This document shows, piece after piece, positions 20,044 through 34,809 of a stretch of DNA of 64,000 bases. The DNA lies in the NCBI RefSeq assembly GCF_002087335.1, contig NZ_MWVJ01000007.1, forward strand, positions 31,045-95,044, written 5' to 3'. The translations under genes and the position numbers were made by a program. The number at the start of each line of letters is the position of its first letter. Within the stretch, counting starts at the first letter, position 1. The notes under the pieces were generated by a model. That model was not told the origin of the DNA, did no database searches, and saw only the letters and a program-made list of their open reading frames with translations. Source of the DNA: Pseudophaeobacter leonis. GTDB lineage: Bacteria; Pseudomonadota; Alphaproteobacteria; Rhodobacterales; Rhodobacteraceae.

Positions 20044-20317
20044 ATTACGTGAACTCCTGTGAGTGGTTGGCTCTGCGACGGTGCGCTGATAGCGCGGGGT
20101 GAAACTCTGGTCGATCCGCCGCCTTGCACAGGGACCTGTTCATTTGTGCAAATTCCATACGCGGCAAAAGGGCGGCAAAAGGATTGGCAAAGCCTAGCGT
20201 GAAAAAGTAAAAATTCTGCCGTTTCCAGACTGTTTTCACCCTCTGTCGTCGGCTATGGCGAGGGAGCAGGACAGGTGTTCAGCCTGCAAAACAGTGGTTC
20301 AGCCTGAAAAAAGGATC

Positions 20318-20659
20318 ATGGGCATGCCCCTACATTACCTCTATCTGATCGTTGCCGTGATCGCAGAGACCATAGGCACCACAGCCCTGCAGGCGAGCCA
20401 GCAGTTCACCCGGCTTGGCCCCTCATTGCTGGTCCTGGTCGCCTATGGGTTTTCGTTTTACATGCTGGGGCAGACGCTCAAATTCATGCCGGTTGGTCTG
20501 GTTTATGCGATCTGGGCCGGGCTGGGGATTGTGCTGATCGCCCTGATTGGCCTCGTGATGTTTGGCCAGCGGCTCGATCTGCCTGCCCTGATAGGCATCG
20601 GTTTGATCCTTGCCGGAGTGCTGGTCATACATCTCTTTTCCTCCTCCTCCCGTCACTAG
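20318..20659 (+). CDS. SMR-family small multidrug transporter
   Basis: A 113-residue four-helix inner-membrane protein of the small multidrug resistance family, which exchanges protons for cationic compounds as an antiparallel dimer. The essential helix-1 glutamate is in VAVIAETIGTTAL (about residue 16). Helix 3 contains YAIWAGLGIVLIALIG, typical of EmrE-like proteins. I chose the ATG at 20318, which follows AAAAAAGGA. An upstream in-frame ATG would add a Cys-containing hydrophilic stretch untypical of the family. It appears to be a single gene; no partner SMR gene is adjacent. Confidence 0.9.
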   Translation: MGMPLHYLYLIVAVIAETIGTTALQASQQFTRLGPSLLVLVAYGFSFYMLGQTLKFMPVGLVYAIWAGLGIVLIALIGLVMFGQRLDLPALIGIGLILAGVLVIHLFSSSSRH

Positions 20660-20882
20660 CCGGTCCCTAGGCAGGCCGTTTCAGGCGCCGCTTCAGGTGC
20701 CGCGCACAGGATGAGATGCACAGGGCTAAGGGTCGAAAGCAGGCAGATCACGAAATATTTGCGGCCAAATGCGCAGTATTGTTGCGGCTTCTGCGTCACA
20801 GGCACAAACTGGCGTATTTCTGCTGGCCTTTGGCGTGGGATCGGGCTATGGGCGGCGCAACTTCCTTACAAAGGCTGACGTC

Positions 20883-22700
20883 ATGGACATGCGCAACATT
20901 GCGATCATTGCTCACGTGGACCACGGTAAAACCACCCTGGTCGATGAGCTTCTGAAACAATCCGGCGCCTTCCGCGAAAACCAGGCTGTGGCTGAACGTG
21001 CCATGGATAGCGACGACCTGGAACGCGAGCGGGGCATTACCATTTTCGCCAAACCCACCTCGGTGGAATGGAACGGCACCCGTATCAACATCGTTGACAC
21101 CCCCGGCCACGCTGATTTCGGCGGCGAAGTCGAACGTATCCTGTCGATGGTAGACGGTGTTGTCCTGCTGGTGGATGCTGCCGAAGGCCCGATGCCTCAG
21201 ACCAAATTCGTGACCTCCAAGGCCTTGGCCCTGGGTCTGCGCCCCATTGTGGTGCTGAACAAGGTCGACAAGAACGATGCCGAGCCTGACCGTGCCCTAG
21301 ATGAGTGCTTTGACCTCTTTGCCTCGCTTGACGCCACCGAAGATCAGCTCGACTTCCCACATATGTATGCTTCTGGCCGCTCTGGCTGGGCCGATGCAGA
21401 ACTCGACGGTCCCCGAAAGGATCTGCACGCACTGTTCAATCTCATCGTGAACCACGTGCCAGAACCAAAGCAGATCAAGCACCAGAACGAAGATTTCCGC
21501 ATGCTGGCTACAACACTGGGCTCTGACCCCTTTGTGGGCCGTCTGCTGACCGGCCGTGTTGAGACTGGCACCCTGAAAGTTGGCGCAACCGTGCAGGCCC
21601 TGTCCCGCATCGGCCAAAAGATCGAACAGTTCCGCGTCACCAAAATTCAGGCCTTCCGCGGCCTGGCGCAGCAGGACATCGACGAAGCCCAGGCTGGCGA
21701 CATCGTCTCGCTGGCTGGCATGACCAAGGCAACCGTGGCCGACACGATCTGTGCCCTGGCCGTGGATACAGCGCTCGAAGCGCAGCCAATCGATCCGCCC
21801 ACCATCACTGTGACCTTTGGCATTAACGACAGCCCGCTGGCGGGCCGTGACGGCAAAAAAGTTCAGTCGCGTGTCATCCGTGACCGCCTGATGAAAGAAG
21901 CCGAAGGCAATGTTGCGATCAAAATCACCGACACCCCCGGTGGTGACGCTTTTGAGGTTGCCGGTCGTGGCGAACTTCAGATGGGTGTTTTGATCGAGAA
22001 CATGCGTCGCGAGGGCTTTGAGCTGTCGATTTCGCGTCCGCAGGTTCTGATGAAAGAAGTTGACGGCGTGCGCATGGAGCCAATCGAAGAAGCAACCATC
22101 GACGTTGATGACGAATACTCGGGCGCTGTGATCGAAAAAATCACCGGAGCGCGCAAAGGGGAGCTGGTTGAGATGCGCCCCGCAGGTGCCGGCAAGACCC
22201 GCATCATCGCCCATGTTCCTTCACGCGGCCTGATCGGCTATCATGGCGAATTCCTCACTGACACGCGCGGTACAGGCGTGTTGAACCGCGTCTTCCACGG
22301 CTGGGCCCCTCATAAAGGCACCATCCCTGGCGGTCGTGCTGGTGTTTTGCTGTCCATGGAAAGCGGCCAGTCCGTGGCCTATGCGCTGTGGAACCTGGAA
22401 GATCGCGGCAAGATGTTCATCGGCGCGCAAGTCGATGTTTACACCGGCATGATCATTGGCGAGCACTCTCGTGAAAACGATCTCGAAGTGAACCCGCTGA
22501 AGGGCAAAAAGCTGACCAACGTTCGTGCCTCGGGCACCGACGAAGCCGTGCGTTTGACCACCCCTGTCACGCTGTCTCTGGAAGAGGCGATTGCCTATAT
22601 CAACGACGACGAGCTGGTGGAAGTGACGCCAAACTCGATCCGTCTTCGCAAGCGCTACCTCGACCCGCATGAGCGCAAGCGCATGTCGCGTAGCGCCTGA
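20883..22700 (+). CDS. typA: TypA/BipA ribosome-associated GTPase
   Basis: A 605-residue translational GTPase that binds the ribosome and helps assembly and stress growth. G1 is [10 protein letters not shown]3 is [11 protein letters not shown] and G4 is NKVDK. The effector region is [11 protein letters not shown], and the C-terminal half contains the BipA-specific [20 protein letters not shown] and [19 protein letters not shown] used the ATG at 20883 ([11 protein letters not shown]), after AAAGG. A longer frame upstream has no family similarity. A strong terminator follows. Confidence 0.96.
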   Translation: MDMRNIAIIAHVDHGKTTLVDELLKQSGAFRENQAVAERAMDSDDLERERGITIFAKPTSVEWNGTRINIVDTPGHADFGGEVERILSMVDGVVLLVDAAEGPMPQTKFVTSKALALGLRPIVVLNKVDKNDAEPDRALDECFDLFASLDATEDQLDFPHMYASGRSGWADAELDGPRKDLHALFNLIVNHVPEPKQIKHQNEDFRMLATTLGSDPFVGRLLTGRVETGTLKVGATVQALSRIGQKIEQFRVTKIQAFRGLAQQDIDEAQAGDIVSLAGMTKATVADTICALAVDTALEAQPIDPPTITVTFGINDSPLAGRDGKKVQSRVIRDRLMKEAEGNVAIKITDTPGGDAFEVAGRGELQMGVLIENMRREGFELSISRPQVLMKEVDGVRMEPIEEATIDVDDEYSGAVIEKITGARKGELVEMRPAGAGKTRIIAHVPSRGLIGYHGEFLTDTRGTGVLNRVFHGWAPHKGTIPGGRAGVLLSMESGQSVAYALWNLEDRGKMFIGAQVDVYTGMIIGEHSRENDLEVNPLKGKKLTNVRASGTDEAVRLTTPVTLSLEEAIAYINDDELVEVTPNSIRLRKRYLDPHERKRMSRSA

Positions 22701-22725
22701 TCAAAGCGTAGATTTCTGAGATTTG

Positions 22726-22751
22726 GGAGCGCCTTCGGGCGCTCCTTTTTT
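22726..22751 (+). terminator. intrinsic terminator of typA
   Basis: A perfect 8-bp stem GGAGCGCC/GGCGCTCC is closed by a stable TTCG tetraloop and followed directly by six T. It begins 25 bases after the typA stop. Confidence 0.93.
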
Positions 22752-22818
22752 ATTGCACAGCCTGTTCAGATTTGTCCGTGCAGATCTGTCGGCGCAAATC
22801 AGTCGCACACCCAAAAAT

Positions 22819-22848
22819 AAAGGGCACCTCATAGTGAAGCGCCCTTTT
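22819..22848 (-). terminator. probable terminator of the DUF1330 gene
   Basis: A 7-bp stem AAAGGGC/GCCCTTT with a 15-base loop. On the minus strand it is followed by ATTTTT, as expected downstream of the DUF1330 gene that ends at 22874. Confidence 0.6.
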
Positions 22849-22873
22849 GTCTTTGTTGGTGTGATCTTTGGAT

Positions 22874-23161
22874 CTACTCGCTGGTTTCCACCACCATCAG
22901 CTCGCGTTCAGAGGCGTCACGGGCATGCGCCAGCGCCTCTTGGTATTCCGGGCTGTGATAGCAATCGACTGCGGCTTCCAGGCTGGGGAATTTTGCCACG
23001 ACATTGCGGGGGCGTTCTTTGCCTTCGAGCTGAATAAAGCGTCAGCCCCGGGCGAGGAATTCGCCGCCAGCCTTGGCAACAGCCGGGCCAGCCAATTTGG
23101 CATATTTGCCATAGGCTTCTTCATCGGTGACGGTAACATGTGCAATCCAAAGTGCGGGCAT
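22874..23161 (-). CDS. DUF1330 protein interrupted by an in-frame TGA
   Basis: A 96-codon frame of the DUF1330 family (dimeric alpha/beta barrel fold, function unknown). It starts MPALWIAHVTVTDEEAYGKYAKL and ends VDCYHSPEYQEALAHARDASERELMVVE, so both ends of the family are present. A TGA at 23042-23044 interrupts it between LARG and RFIQLEG, where relatives carry a glycine. GGA to TGA needs one base change. There is no frame shift, and codons on both sides continue to match the family. This is either a nonsense mutation or a base error; I see no reason to suppose recoding. Confidence 0.75.
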
Positions 23162-23332
23162 TGGGGATCCTTCCGGTAACTGCCTTGGCTGGCGCCAGCA
23201 TAGGCAACTGACAGCCGAGGTCGATGATTTTTTACCACTTGGTCCAAACCATCCAGCCCGTTTTTTTTCACGCCCCCTCTGCCGCAGCATCAGGGCCGAA
23301 AGGAAGAGCGTCCCCCTCCCGGCCAATCCATG

Positions 23333-26035
<2,703 letters not shown>

Positions 26036-26147
26036 TTATCCCCCCAACCCGCCTCTGTCCACAGCCTGCATTCAGACCGGTCACGCAAAAAGGACGCAGC
26101 CTGGGCCACGTCCCTCTCCAAGATCAACCTGATCAAATTTCTGCGTC

Positions 26148-27212
26148 TTAACTCTCGAGAATATCGTCGCCATCGGCAAGGTCGGGGCGATCGAACTCAA
26201 GCCCATGAGCGGCACGGATCTTATCCTCGATATCATAGGCTATGGCCTGATGGTCGCGCAAAAACTGCTTGGCGTTTTCACGACCCTGGCCAATCCGCTC
26301 ATCGCCGTACGAGAACCAGGACCCGGACTTATTTACCACACCGGCTGCGACCCCAAGATCCAGCAGCTCGCCCATCTTCGAGATGCCTTCGCCATACATG
26401 ATGTCGAATTCGACCTGCTTGAACGGCGGCGCAACTTTGTTTTTCACCACTTTTACCCGGGTCGCGTTGCCGACGATTTCGTCGCGATCCTTAACTGCGC
26501 CAATGCGGCGGATGTCCAGACGAACCGACGAGTAGAACTTCAGCGCGTTGCCACCTGTTGTGGTTTCTGGCGAACCAAACATAACGCCGATTTTCATCCG
26601 GATCTGGTTGATGAAGATGACCATGCATTTCGACCGGCTGATCGAGCCCGTCAGTTTACGCATCGCCTGGCTCATCAGGCGGGCCTGCACGCCAACACTT
26701 GAATCGCCCATGTCGCCTTCGAGTTCGGATTTCGGCGTCAAGGCCGCAACCGAATCGACGATGACCATGTTCACAGCCCCTGAACGCACCAGAGTATCTG
26801 GGATTTCGAGCGCCTGCTCACCTGTGTCAGGCTGCGAGATCAGCAGCTCGTCCAGATCCACGCCCAGTTTGGCCGCATATTGCGGGTCCAGCGCGTGTTC
26901 GGCATCAACAAAGGCCACCACACCGCCTTTTCGCTGCTGCTCTGCGGCACAATGCAGTGTGAGGGTCGTCTTGCCAGAACTCTCCGGGCCATAAATCTCG
27001 ATGATCCTGCCCATCGGCAAACCACCAATACCCAGAGCAATATCCAATCCGAGAGAGCCGGTTGAACTGGCCTCGATTTCTGCAATGGCACCGTCACCCA
27101 TCTTCATGATGGAGCCCTTGCCGAATTGCCGTTCGATCTGCGCAAGCGCGCTGTCGAGCGCCTTTTGCTTGTCGCCGCTTACTTTATTTTTCATGGTCAA
27201 AAGATCCGCCAT
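26148..27212 (-). CDS. recA: RecA recombinase
   Basis: A 354-residue protein that forms filaments on single-stranded DNA, drives strand exchange and triggers LexA self-cleavage. Walker A is GPESSGKTT, Walker B is [12 protein letters not shown], and loop 2 lies in [25 protein letters not shown]. The C-terminus is acidic (DDILES). The ATG at 27210-27212 gives [19 protein letters not shown], a typical alphaproteobacterial start. A GTTC-N7-GTTC SOS box lies 56 bases upstream. Confidence 0.98.
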   Translation of the reverse strand: MADLLTMKNKVSGDKQKALDSALAQIERQFGKGSIMKMGDGAIAEIEASSTGSLGLDIALGIGGLPMGRIIEIYGPESSGKTTLTLHCAAEQQRKGGVVAFVDAEHALDPQYAAKLGVDLDELLISQPDTGEQALEIPDTLVRSGAVNMVIVDSVAALTPKSELEGDMGDSSVGVQARLMSQAMRKLTGSISRSKCMVIFINQIRMKIGVMFGSPETTTGGNALKFYSSVRLDIRRIGAVKDRDEIVGNATRVKVVKNKVAPPFKQVEFDIMYGEGISKMGELLDLGVAAGVVNKSGSWFSYGDERIGQGRENAKQFLRDHQAIAYDIEDKIRAAHGLEFDRPDLADGDDILES

Positions 27213-27268
27213 AGTCCCTTGTCCCCCTCTATGACACATAGTGCTACGTCTGCGGCAAACACTGCTTT

Positions 27269-27283
27269 GTTCGCCTCTTGTTC
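27269..27283. promoter_or_regulatory. SOS box (LexA operator) of recA
   Basis: GTTC-GCCTCTT-GTTC is an exact match to the direct-repeat GTTC-N7-GTTC operator recognised by LexA in alphaproteobacteria. It lies in the recA leader, and also upstream of the divergent sulfotransferase-like gene. Confidence 0.9.
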
Positions 27284-27404
27284 CTTATGAGATCAAAAAA
27301 AGACAAAAGCAAACAAAAAGTTAATCCATTCAGCGGATCAGCCAACTGATAGACAGGAGGCAGAAACGTTTAAACAACTTATTTTACAGGGTTTGAGGCG
27401 GGAA

Positions 27405-27998
27405 ATGCTTGTATTTTATGACGAAAAACTGGCGCTACTCTCTGTGCCGAAAACCGGAACATCCGCCTATCAGGAAGCATTGCAAACGCGGGCGGATCTT
27501 GCAATTACCGACCCGCCAGAGTTGAAGCATGCGCCACTGTATCGCTACAACCGATGGATTCGGCCCATGTTTGAGCGGGTCTGTGGTGTCGAGCTGGAGG
27601 TGGCGGCCGTAATGCGCGAGCCAATCAGCTGGCTGGGCAGTTGGTATCGCTTTCGGCAACGTCCCTTTATGGATGGCAAACCTAATTCTACAAAAGGCAT
27701 CAGCTTTGACGATTTCGTGCGTGACTATTGCAAGGGGCAGCAACCGGGACATGCCAATGTCGGCAGCCAGGCCAAGTTCCTGGAAACGCAAAAAAACGGC
27801 TGCCATGTCACACATCTGTTCCGCTATGAGGATCAGCCTCGCATTCAGGCCTTTCTGGAGGAACGTCTCGAAGTGAAGCTCGCGTTGCAACGGCGCAATG
27901 CCAGTCCCGTTATGGAGCTAACACTCAGCCCGGAGATAACAGAGCTCTACCGCCGTAAAAAGGCTGATGAGTTCGCGCTCTACGAGAGCATTTCCTGA
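27405..27998 (+). CDS. sulfotransferase-like protein
   Basis: A 197-residue protein with the PAPS 5'-phosphosulfate loop near the N-terminus (LLSVPKTGTSAYQ, about residues 13-25) and a plausible 3'-phosphate motif (REPISWLGSWYRFR, near residue 75). The size and layout fit the short bacterial sulfotransferase-like group often found in Rhodobacterales. No signal peptide or membrane segment. I chose the ATG at 27405, preceded by GAGGCGGGAA; a TTG four codons upstream is also open. The acceptor is unknown. It is divergent from recA and shares its intergenic region with the SOS box. Confidence 0.75.
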   Translation: MLVFYDEKLALLSVPKTGTSAYQEALQTRADLAITDPPELKHAPLYRYNRWIRPMFERVCGVELEVAAVMREPISWLGSWYRFRQRPFMDGKPNSTKGISFDDFVRDYCKGQQPGHANVGSQAKFLETQKNGCHVTHLFRYEDQPRIQAFLEERLEVKLALQRRNASPVMELTLSPEITELYRRKKADEFALYESIS

Positions 27999-28088
27999 CA
28001 TCAGCTGGCTGAACAGCACGTGTCCAGACACCACGCAGCTGCCGTTCTGGCGTTCTATGCCTCAGAGAGGCTGCGGCCTGTCTAGCGG

Positions 28089-30432
28089 TTAGTGCAGCTG
28101 GGCGTGTACGGTTTCGGTCAATTGGTTGAGCGAAAACGGCTTGGGCAAAAAGACCGAGTTGGGCACATCAGGCTCTGATTCACCAAAGGCCCCCTCGGCA
28201 TAGCCCGAGACAAACACCACACGGGTATCAGGGCGGCTTTTCAGGGCCTCACGGACCCAGGTCGGCCCATCCATGCCCGGCATCACCACATCGGTGACGA
28301 ACACATCCACCGTCAGGCCCGGGTCCTCTAGCGTGCGCAGCGCATCCTCAGCGGACTCTGCCTCAAGCACGGTATATCCCCGCATGCGCAACGCCCGTGA
28401 GGCAAAGGCCCGCACCGGTGCTTCATCCTCTACCAACAACACCACGCCTTCGCCGTGCTGCGGTGCGGGAACTGGTTTTGGCGCCTCGACCTCTGCCTTT
28501 GGCTTGTCCTCTGCGCCTTCCTGATAGACCGGGAAGAACAGGGTGAACTGGGTTCCCTTATCGGGGACCGAGTCAACAAAGATGTAGCCGCCGGTTTGTT
28601 TGACGATCCCATAGGCCGTTGACAGCCCAAGACCGGTGCCCTCGCCCGTGCGTTTGGTGGTGTAAAAGGGCTCAAAGACCTTTTGCAACTTGTCCGCAGA
28701 GATGCCGACGCCCTCATCGCTGACCTTTACGGTGATCCAATTGCCTTCGGGTACAATAGCACGATCGCGCGTCAACGGTTTATCCAGGGTCACCGCCTCG
28801 GTGCGCACCCGGATTTCGCCACCATTTGGCATGGCGTCGCGCGCATTCACCACAAGGTTCATCAGCACCTGCTCCAGCTGCCGTTTGTCGGCACGGATTG
28901 AGCGCATCACCGGATCATGGCTCAGGGTAAGGGTGACCTTTTCCCCCACCAAACGGTTGAGCAAATGGGTCAGGTCCGACAGGGTGTCGCGCACATCCAG
29001 CACCTCGGGCAGCAAGGTCTGCTTGCGGGAGAAGGCCAGAAGCTGGCTCACCAGAGAGGCGGCCCGGTTGGCGTGTTTCATGGATCTGGATCAGATCGCC
29101 AAAATCCTGGTCTCCCTGATCGTGCCGCAACAGCAAAAGATCGCAGTGACCGGAAATGGCCGTCAGCAGGTTATTGAAATCATGGGCCACGCCACCTGCC
29201 AGCTGACCAATCGCCTGCATCTTCTGGCTTTGCACAAACTGCGCCTCAAGCGTCTTGAGCTCGGTTGCATCATTCAGCACCGCAATCAGAATGGTGCTGC
29301 CGTCCTCGATCACGCGGGTCAGGGTGACCTGCGCAAAAACCTCTTTGTCTGGCCGCGACAGGCGCAGGAATTCGGATTTGTTCGAGGCGAGCCCATCAGC
29401 CGTGTCGCGCAGCCAATCCGACATGGGACGCCCCAGCCCTTCCATCAGCTGCGCCAGCTTCAGATTATCCCGACTCTCAACCCCCAGCATCGCCATCGCC
29501 ATCTTGTTCAAAGACAGGATATCACCCGAGGGAGCCAGTTTGATAAAGGGAACCGGCATGTGTTCAAAGCTGGTCTGCTGGCTCTGCAGCTCAGAGCTGT
29601 TGACCTCCATCAGGAACAGCTCACTGCGGCCCTGGGTTCGGTTCAACTCCGTCACCAGCACTTCCAACGGGCCGTTTTTGGTGCTGATTGTGTTGATTTC
29701 ACCGGTGGTGACCGGCAGCGTCATAAACAAACGATCCGTTGATTTGACCCGCTCGCCAACCAGGGTGCGCGCCGCCTCGTTCATGAACAAAACTGCGCCG
29801 GTGCGCCCGACAGTGATCATCGGGATTGGCACGGCTTCGGAGCCGCGGCCGCTTTGGCGATCCGCGATATCCTCAACCCGCCACAAAAAGCTGCCGCCAT
29901 TCATCTGGTGTACCGCAAGGCGCACATGTCCACGGCGGGTCACAATGTCTTCGCGCGCCGCCCCTTCAAAACGCGCCCGGCTTTGCAGGCGAAACAACAC
30001 CGCCGAAGGATTGGCCAGCACAGAGCGCAGGGTTCCGGCCAGTGTGTCGCGTTCGCTGTCCTGAAACCGGGTTTGCGCTGCCTGATTACAGGCGTGAATG
30101 GCGCCATCGTCATCGGTGACAAAGCTGGGCGTTGCGTCTTTTTCGAAAAAGCCGGTGAGCAGCTCTACCGCCATGGCACGTGCATTGATCCGCAGACGGG
30201 CCTGAAACAGCAACAACAAAGCAACCGCCAAAAGCGTCAGCCCAACAGCCATCAACCCCCGCATGATCCAGTCAGGCCAGGAGAACAATGTCGGCGCCAA
30301 CATCAACCCAAACGACAAGGCAAAAGTGGCCGCAAGGCGAAGATGTTCGGGATGATAGATCCGTAGCGCGGGCACGGATGAATTTTGGCGACCGGACATT
30401 TCGGCTCCATCTTCAGGAAGGGTGTCTGCCAT
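28089..30432 (-). CDS. cckA: CckA hybrid histidine kinase (one frameshift)
   Basis: About 780 residues across one break. Two membrane helices (about 32-76) are followed by PAS-like regions, then the HisKA box [23 protein letters not shown] HATPase domain follows (N-box [38 protein letters not shown]). A C-terminal receiver domain has its phospho-Asp in [14 protein letters not shown]. This is the domain order of CckA, which feeds phosphate through ChpT to the cell-cycle regulator CtrA. An extra base near 29077 breaks DLIQIHE from the [20 protein letters not shown] segment. A CtrA-like site lies just upstream of its start. Confidence 0.9.
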
Positions 30433-30447
30433 AACGCGGCTAAAGTC

Positions 30448-30462
30448 TTAAAGCCACGTTAA
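30448..30462. promoter_or_regulatory. possible CtrA binding site upstream of cckA
   Basis: TTAA-AGCCACG-TTAA matches the TTAA-N7-TTAA core of the CtrA box. It lies 16 bases upstream of the cckA ATG, in the short rsmB-cckA gap. In a GC-rich sequence such a match is rare by chance, but it lacks the final C on either strand. Confidence 0.4.
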
Positions 30463-30490
30463 GGTAGGTGTAGCTTTCCTGTTGAAATAC

Positions 30491-31706
30491 CTAACAACCA
30501 GGACTAACGCGCGTCAACACAGCGACAAAAAACCCATCCGTGCCGTTCTGAACCTGCCAGGCGTTCTGACTGACCAGAGACCAGCCCTCATGACGCGCCA
30601 GAAACCCTTGAACCTGGTCGCTATTTTCCTCATCCAACATAGAGCAGGTCGCATAGGCCAGCTGGCCATTCTCTGCCACCAGCTCGGCAGCGTCCTCTAG
30701 AATCTGGCGTTGCGAAAGTCTGATTTCATCCAGCATCTCTCTGGTAAGGCGCCATTTACCCTCAGGTGCGCGCCGCCAGGCGCCTGAGCCGGAACAGGGC
30801 ACATCACAAAGAACCAGATCAAACGGGGCCTTTTGCACGGCTTCATCTTCTGACAGGCAGGTTATGTCAGCTCCGGCGCGTTGGGCGCGCAGAGGCAGAT
30901 CACTCATCCGGCTTGCGTTGGCGTCATGGGCCAAAAAGATCAATCTTGGCGCGCCCCGCCATGGCAAGGCTTTTGCCGCCGCCTCCGGCGCAGAAATCCA
31001 GCACCCGCATGCCGTCGACAAGCGGCAGTTGGTCAACAACCGCCTGACTGGCCGCATCCTGCAACTCGACCAGACCGTCGGCAAAGCAGTCGCTATTGCG
31101 GACTTTGCGGCCCCCCTGACTGACATCAAGCGCCGTGTCAGAGGCGGGGTGCGGTGCGCAGATGATGCCCTCTTCTGCCCGGGCCTCTATCGCAGCGGCC
31201 CGGGGTGTGCGCAAAAGGTTTGCCCGCAAATGCACCGGCGCCCGCGATTGCAGCGCCTGTGCTGCCGCCTCAGTGTCCTTGCCCAGGCTTTCGCTGAAAG
31301 AGGGCCAGATCCAGTCGGGAATATCCAGTCGCTCGGCGTCAGAGGCAAAGGCAGCAGGCTCTTGGCTTTCGTCCTCGCTCAGCGCCGCAGGGCCATAGCC
31401 CTGGCCACTAAAGACGGTCTCGGGATCGACGCCTTCGGCCCGCAACGCCCCCAGAACCAGGCCGCGCCCGGTCTGTGCGCCGGTCTGTGCGCCGGTCTGT
31501 TCGCCGGTCTGTGCCCCGCCCAAAGCCGCAAAGGAGCGGCGGCATCGCAGGGCCGAGAACACATGATCGCGCACAGCGGCGCGATCCTTGGAGCCGGCAT
31601 AGCGATTGCGCCGCCGCCAGGAGGTGAGCGCCTTTTCAGCCGCTTCACCATCCAGGATCAGATCCAGGATTTCGATGGCCGCCTGCTGGCGGGCAGCCGG
31701 GGTCAT
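30491..31706 (-). CDS. rsmB: RsmB-like 16S rRNA m5C methyltransferase (one frameshift)
   Basis: About 404 residues across one break, in the RsmB/NOL1/NOP2/Sun family that methylates a cytosine in 16S rRNA. The N-terminal NusB-like domain is short. The SAM site is VLDFCAGGGGKSLAMAG, and the catalytic cysteines are in LVLCDVPCSGSGAWRR (PC motif) and LAYATCSMLDEEN (TC motif). One extra base near 30947 breaks AGRA from RLIFLAHDANASRM. A four-copy 12-bp repeat inserts a Thr-Gly-Ala/Glu-Gln run near residue 65. The gene follows guaB by 53 bases, a common pairing in Rhodobacterales. Confidence 0.87.
31469..31516 (-). repeat. 12-bp tandem repeat inside rsmB, four copies
   Basis: Four direct copies of a 12-base unit of the form CGGTCTGTGCGC, the third and fourth with one change each. 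Because 12 is a multiple of 3 it stays in frame, giving repeated four-residue Gln-Thr-Gly-(Ala/Glu) blocks in the linker between the two RsmB domains. Confidence 0.9.
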
Positions 31707-31759
31707 GCCCAGGCTCCTGGGGTACAAAGGGTCGTCGTCATCCTCTCACAATACTCAAT

Positions 31760-33211
<1,452 letters not shown>

Positions 33212-33457
33212 CTACCCCTATGCAAAACCCCGTTTGACGGTGACCCTATTGCACAGAACATCTTGGGAGAAAAGAGCCGACGGCAAAATTCCTGCACTGC
33301 AGCAAGACAATTGCCCGGCCCGTCTTTTGCGAGCCCCGTCTTTTGCCCCACCCGGCTTTTTCCCCGCTCCGGCTTTTTTTGCTGATCTGCATCAAGGTTG
33401 TTTAACATGAAGCAGATATGCCTCAGAAAAAAGCGAACAGAACATCAGGAGCGCCCA

Positions 33458-34669
33458 ATGACTGCGCCAACACCCGCCTCGGCCGCCACGCCACATCCGC
33501 AGGCACCTTCTGAATGCGGCTCAGCGCCGCTTGCAGGCATCACAATTGTTGATCTCACCCATGTTCTGGCAGGCCCCTATGCCTCGATGACGCTGGCAGA
33601 TCTGGGCGCGCGGGTCATCAAGGTCGAACGCCCCGGCACAGGCGATGACACCCGCGCCTTTCCGCCGTTCAAAGGCCCCGACAGTGCCTATTTTGCCGCC
33701 ATCAATCACGGCAAGGAAAGCATTGCGCTGGACCTGAAAAACGAGGCCGACCGCGTTGTTTTTGAGCGACTTTTGACGCAGGCGGATGTTTTGCTGGAAA
33801 ACTATCGCCCCGGCGTGATGGAGCGGCTTGGCTATGGCTGGGACAGCCTGCATGAGACGCACCCAAAGCTGATTTATGGCGCGGTTTCCGGCTTTGGTCA
33901 TACGGGTCCTCACGCGCAACGCCCGGCCTATGATATGGTGGTGCAGGCCCGTGGTGGCGTGATGTCGATCACTGGTGAGCGCAATCGCGACCCGGTGCGA
34001 GTTGGGGCCTCTATCGGCGATATCGCCGCAGGCATGTTTCTCGCCCAGGGGGTGCTGGCGGCACTGCTGGATGTGCAAAAAACCGGGCTTGGCCAAAAGG
34101 TCGACGTGGCCATGCTCGACAGCCAACTGGCCCTGCTGGAGCACGCCATTGCGATCACGTCGGTGACCGGAGAGGCCCCACGTCCCTCTGGTGCGCGCCA
34201 TCCCTCGATCACCCCTTTTGAGACCTTCCATGCCGAGGACGGGTTGTTTGTGATCGCCGCGGGCAATGATGGCCTGTTTGCGCAGCTCTGTAACGCGCTT
34301 GAGCTGCCCTTGTCGCGCGATGCGCGGTTTGCCACCAACCCTGCTAGATGTGAGAACGCGCGGCTTTTGAAACGTCTGATCGAAGCGGTGACAATCGACC
34401 GGCCCGCCGCCTATTGGATTGCGCGCCTGACAGAGGCCGGGATTCCAACCGGACCTATTCAGGACGTGGCACAGGTCTTAAAAGACCCGCAGATCCTTGC
34501 GCGCAACATGGTGGTGGATGTGCTGGATGAGGACGGCGCTCCGGCCTATGTCGCCGCAGGCAACCCAATCAAGATGTCGGGCCTGCTGGATCCCACCACC
34601 CGTGGTCCCGCGCCGCGCCTGGATGCCGATCGAAAGAGCATTCTTGACTGGCTTGATAAGGTTTGCTGA
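33458..34669 (+). CDS. CaiB/BaiF (class III) CoA transferase
   Basis: A 403-residue family III CoA transferase, which moves CoA between carboxylic acids through an aspartyl-CoA intermediate. Segments include DLTHVLAGPYASMTLADLGARVIKVERPG, the DDTR motif, GVMERLGYGWD and SGFGHTGPHAQRPAYDMVVQARGG, whose Asp is the probable catalytic residue. I chose the ATG at 33458, which has AGGAG eight bases before it. The substrate cannot be predicted. It precedes the RACo-like gene by 140 bases on the same strand; no stable operon link is proven. Confidence 0.9.
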   Translation: MTAPTPASAATPHPQAPSECGSAPLAGITIVDLTHVLAGPYASMTLADLGARVIKVERPGTGDDTRAFPPFKGPDSAYFAAINHGKESIALDLKNEADRVVFERLLTQADVLLENYRPGVMERLGYGWDSLHETHPKLIYGAVSGFGHTGPHAQRPAYDMVVQARGGVMSITGERNRDPVRVGASIGDIAAGMFLAQGVLAALLDVQKTGLGQKVDVAMLDSQLALLEHAIAITSVTGEAPRPSGARHPSITPFETFHAEDGLFVIAAGNDGLFAQLCNALELPLSRDARFATNPARCENARLLKRLIEAVTIDRPAAYWIARLTEAGIPTGPIQDVAQVLKDPQILARNMVVDVLDEDGAPAYVAAGNPIKMSGLLDPTTRGPAPRLDADRKSILDWLDKVC

Positions 34670-34809
34670 GTGTAGCCCCTGCGTCACCACGCGTTCCCGC
34701 CCGTAGAAAATGACGCCAGTAGACCAGATAGTGGCGCTCTGCGACTTTTGTCTGCGCTGGCGAGGCCCTATGGTCCGCACAGCAAAATATGAATCCAAGG
34801 GATGCCTTC

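Noticed and set aside
23042..23044. TGA in DUF1330 read as selenocysteine
   Set aside because: The family has glycine at this place, no SECIS-like hairpin directly follows that I can see, and no selenoprotein genes are nearby.
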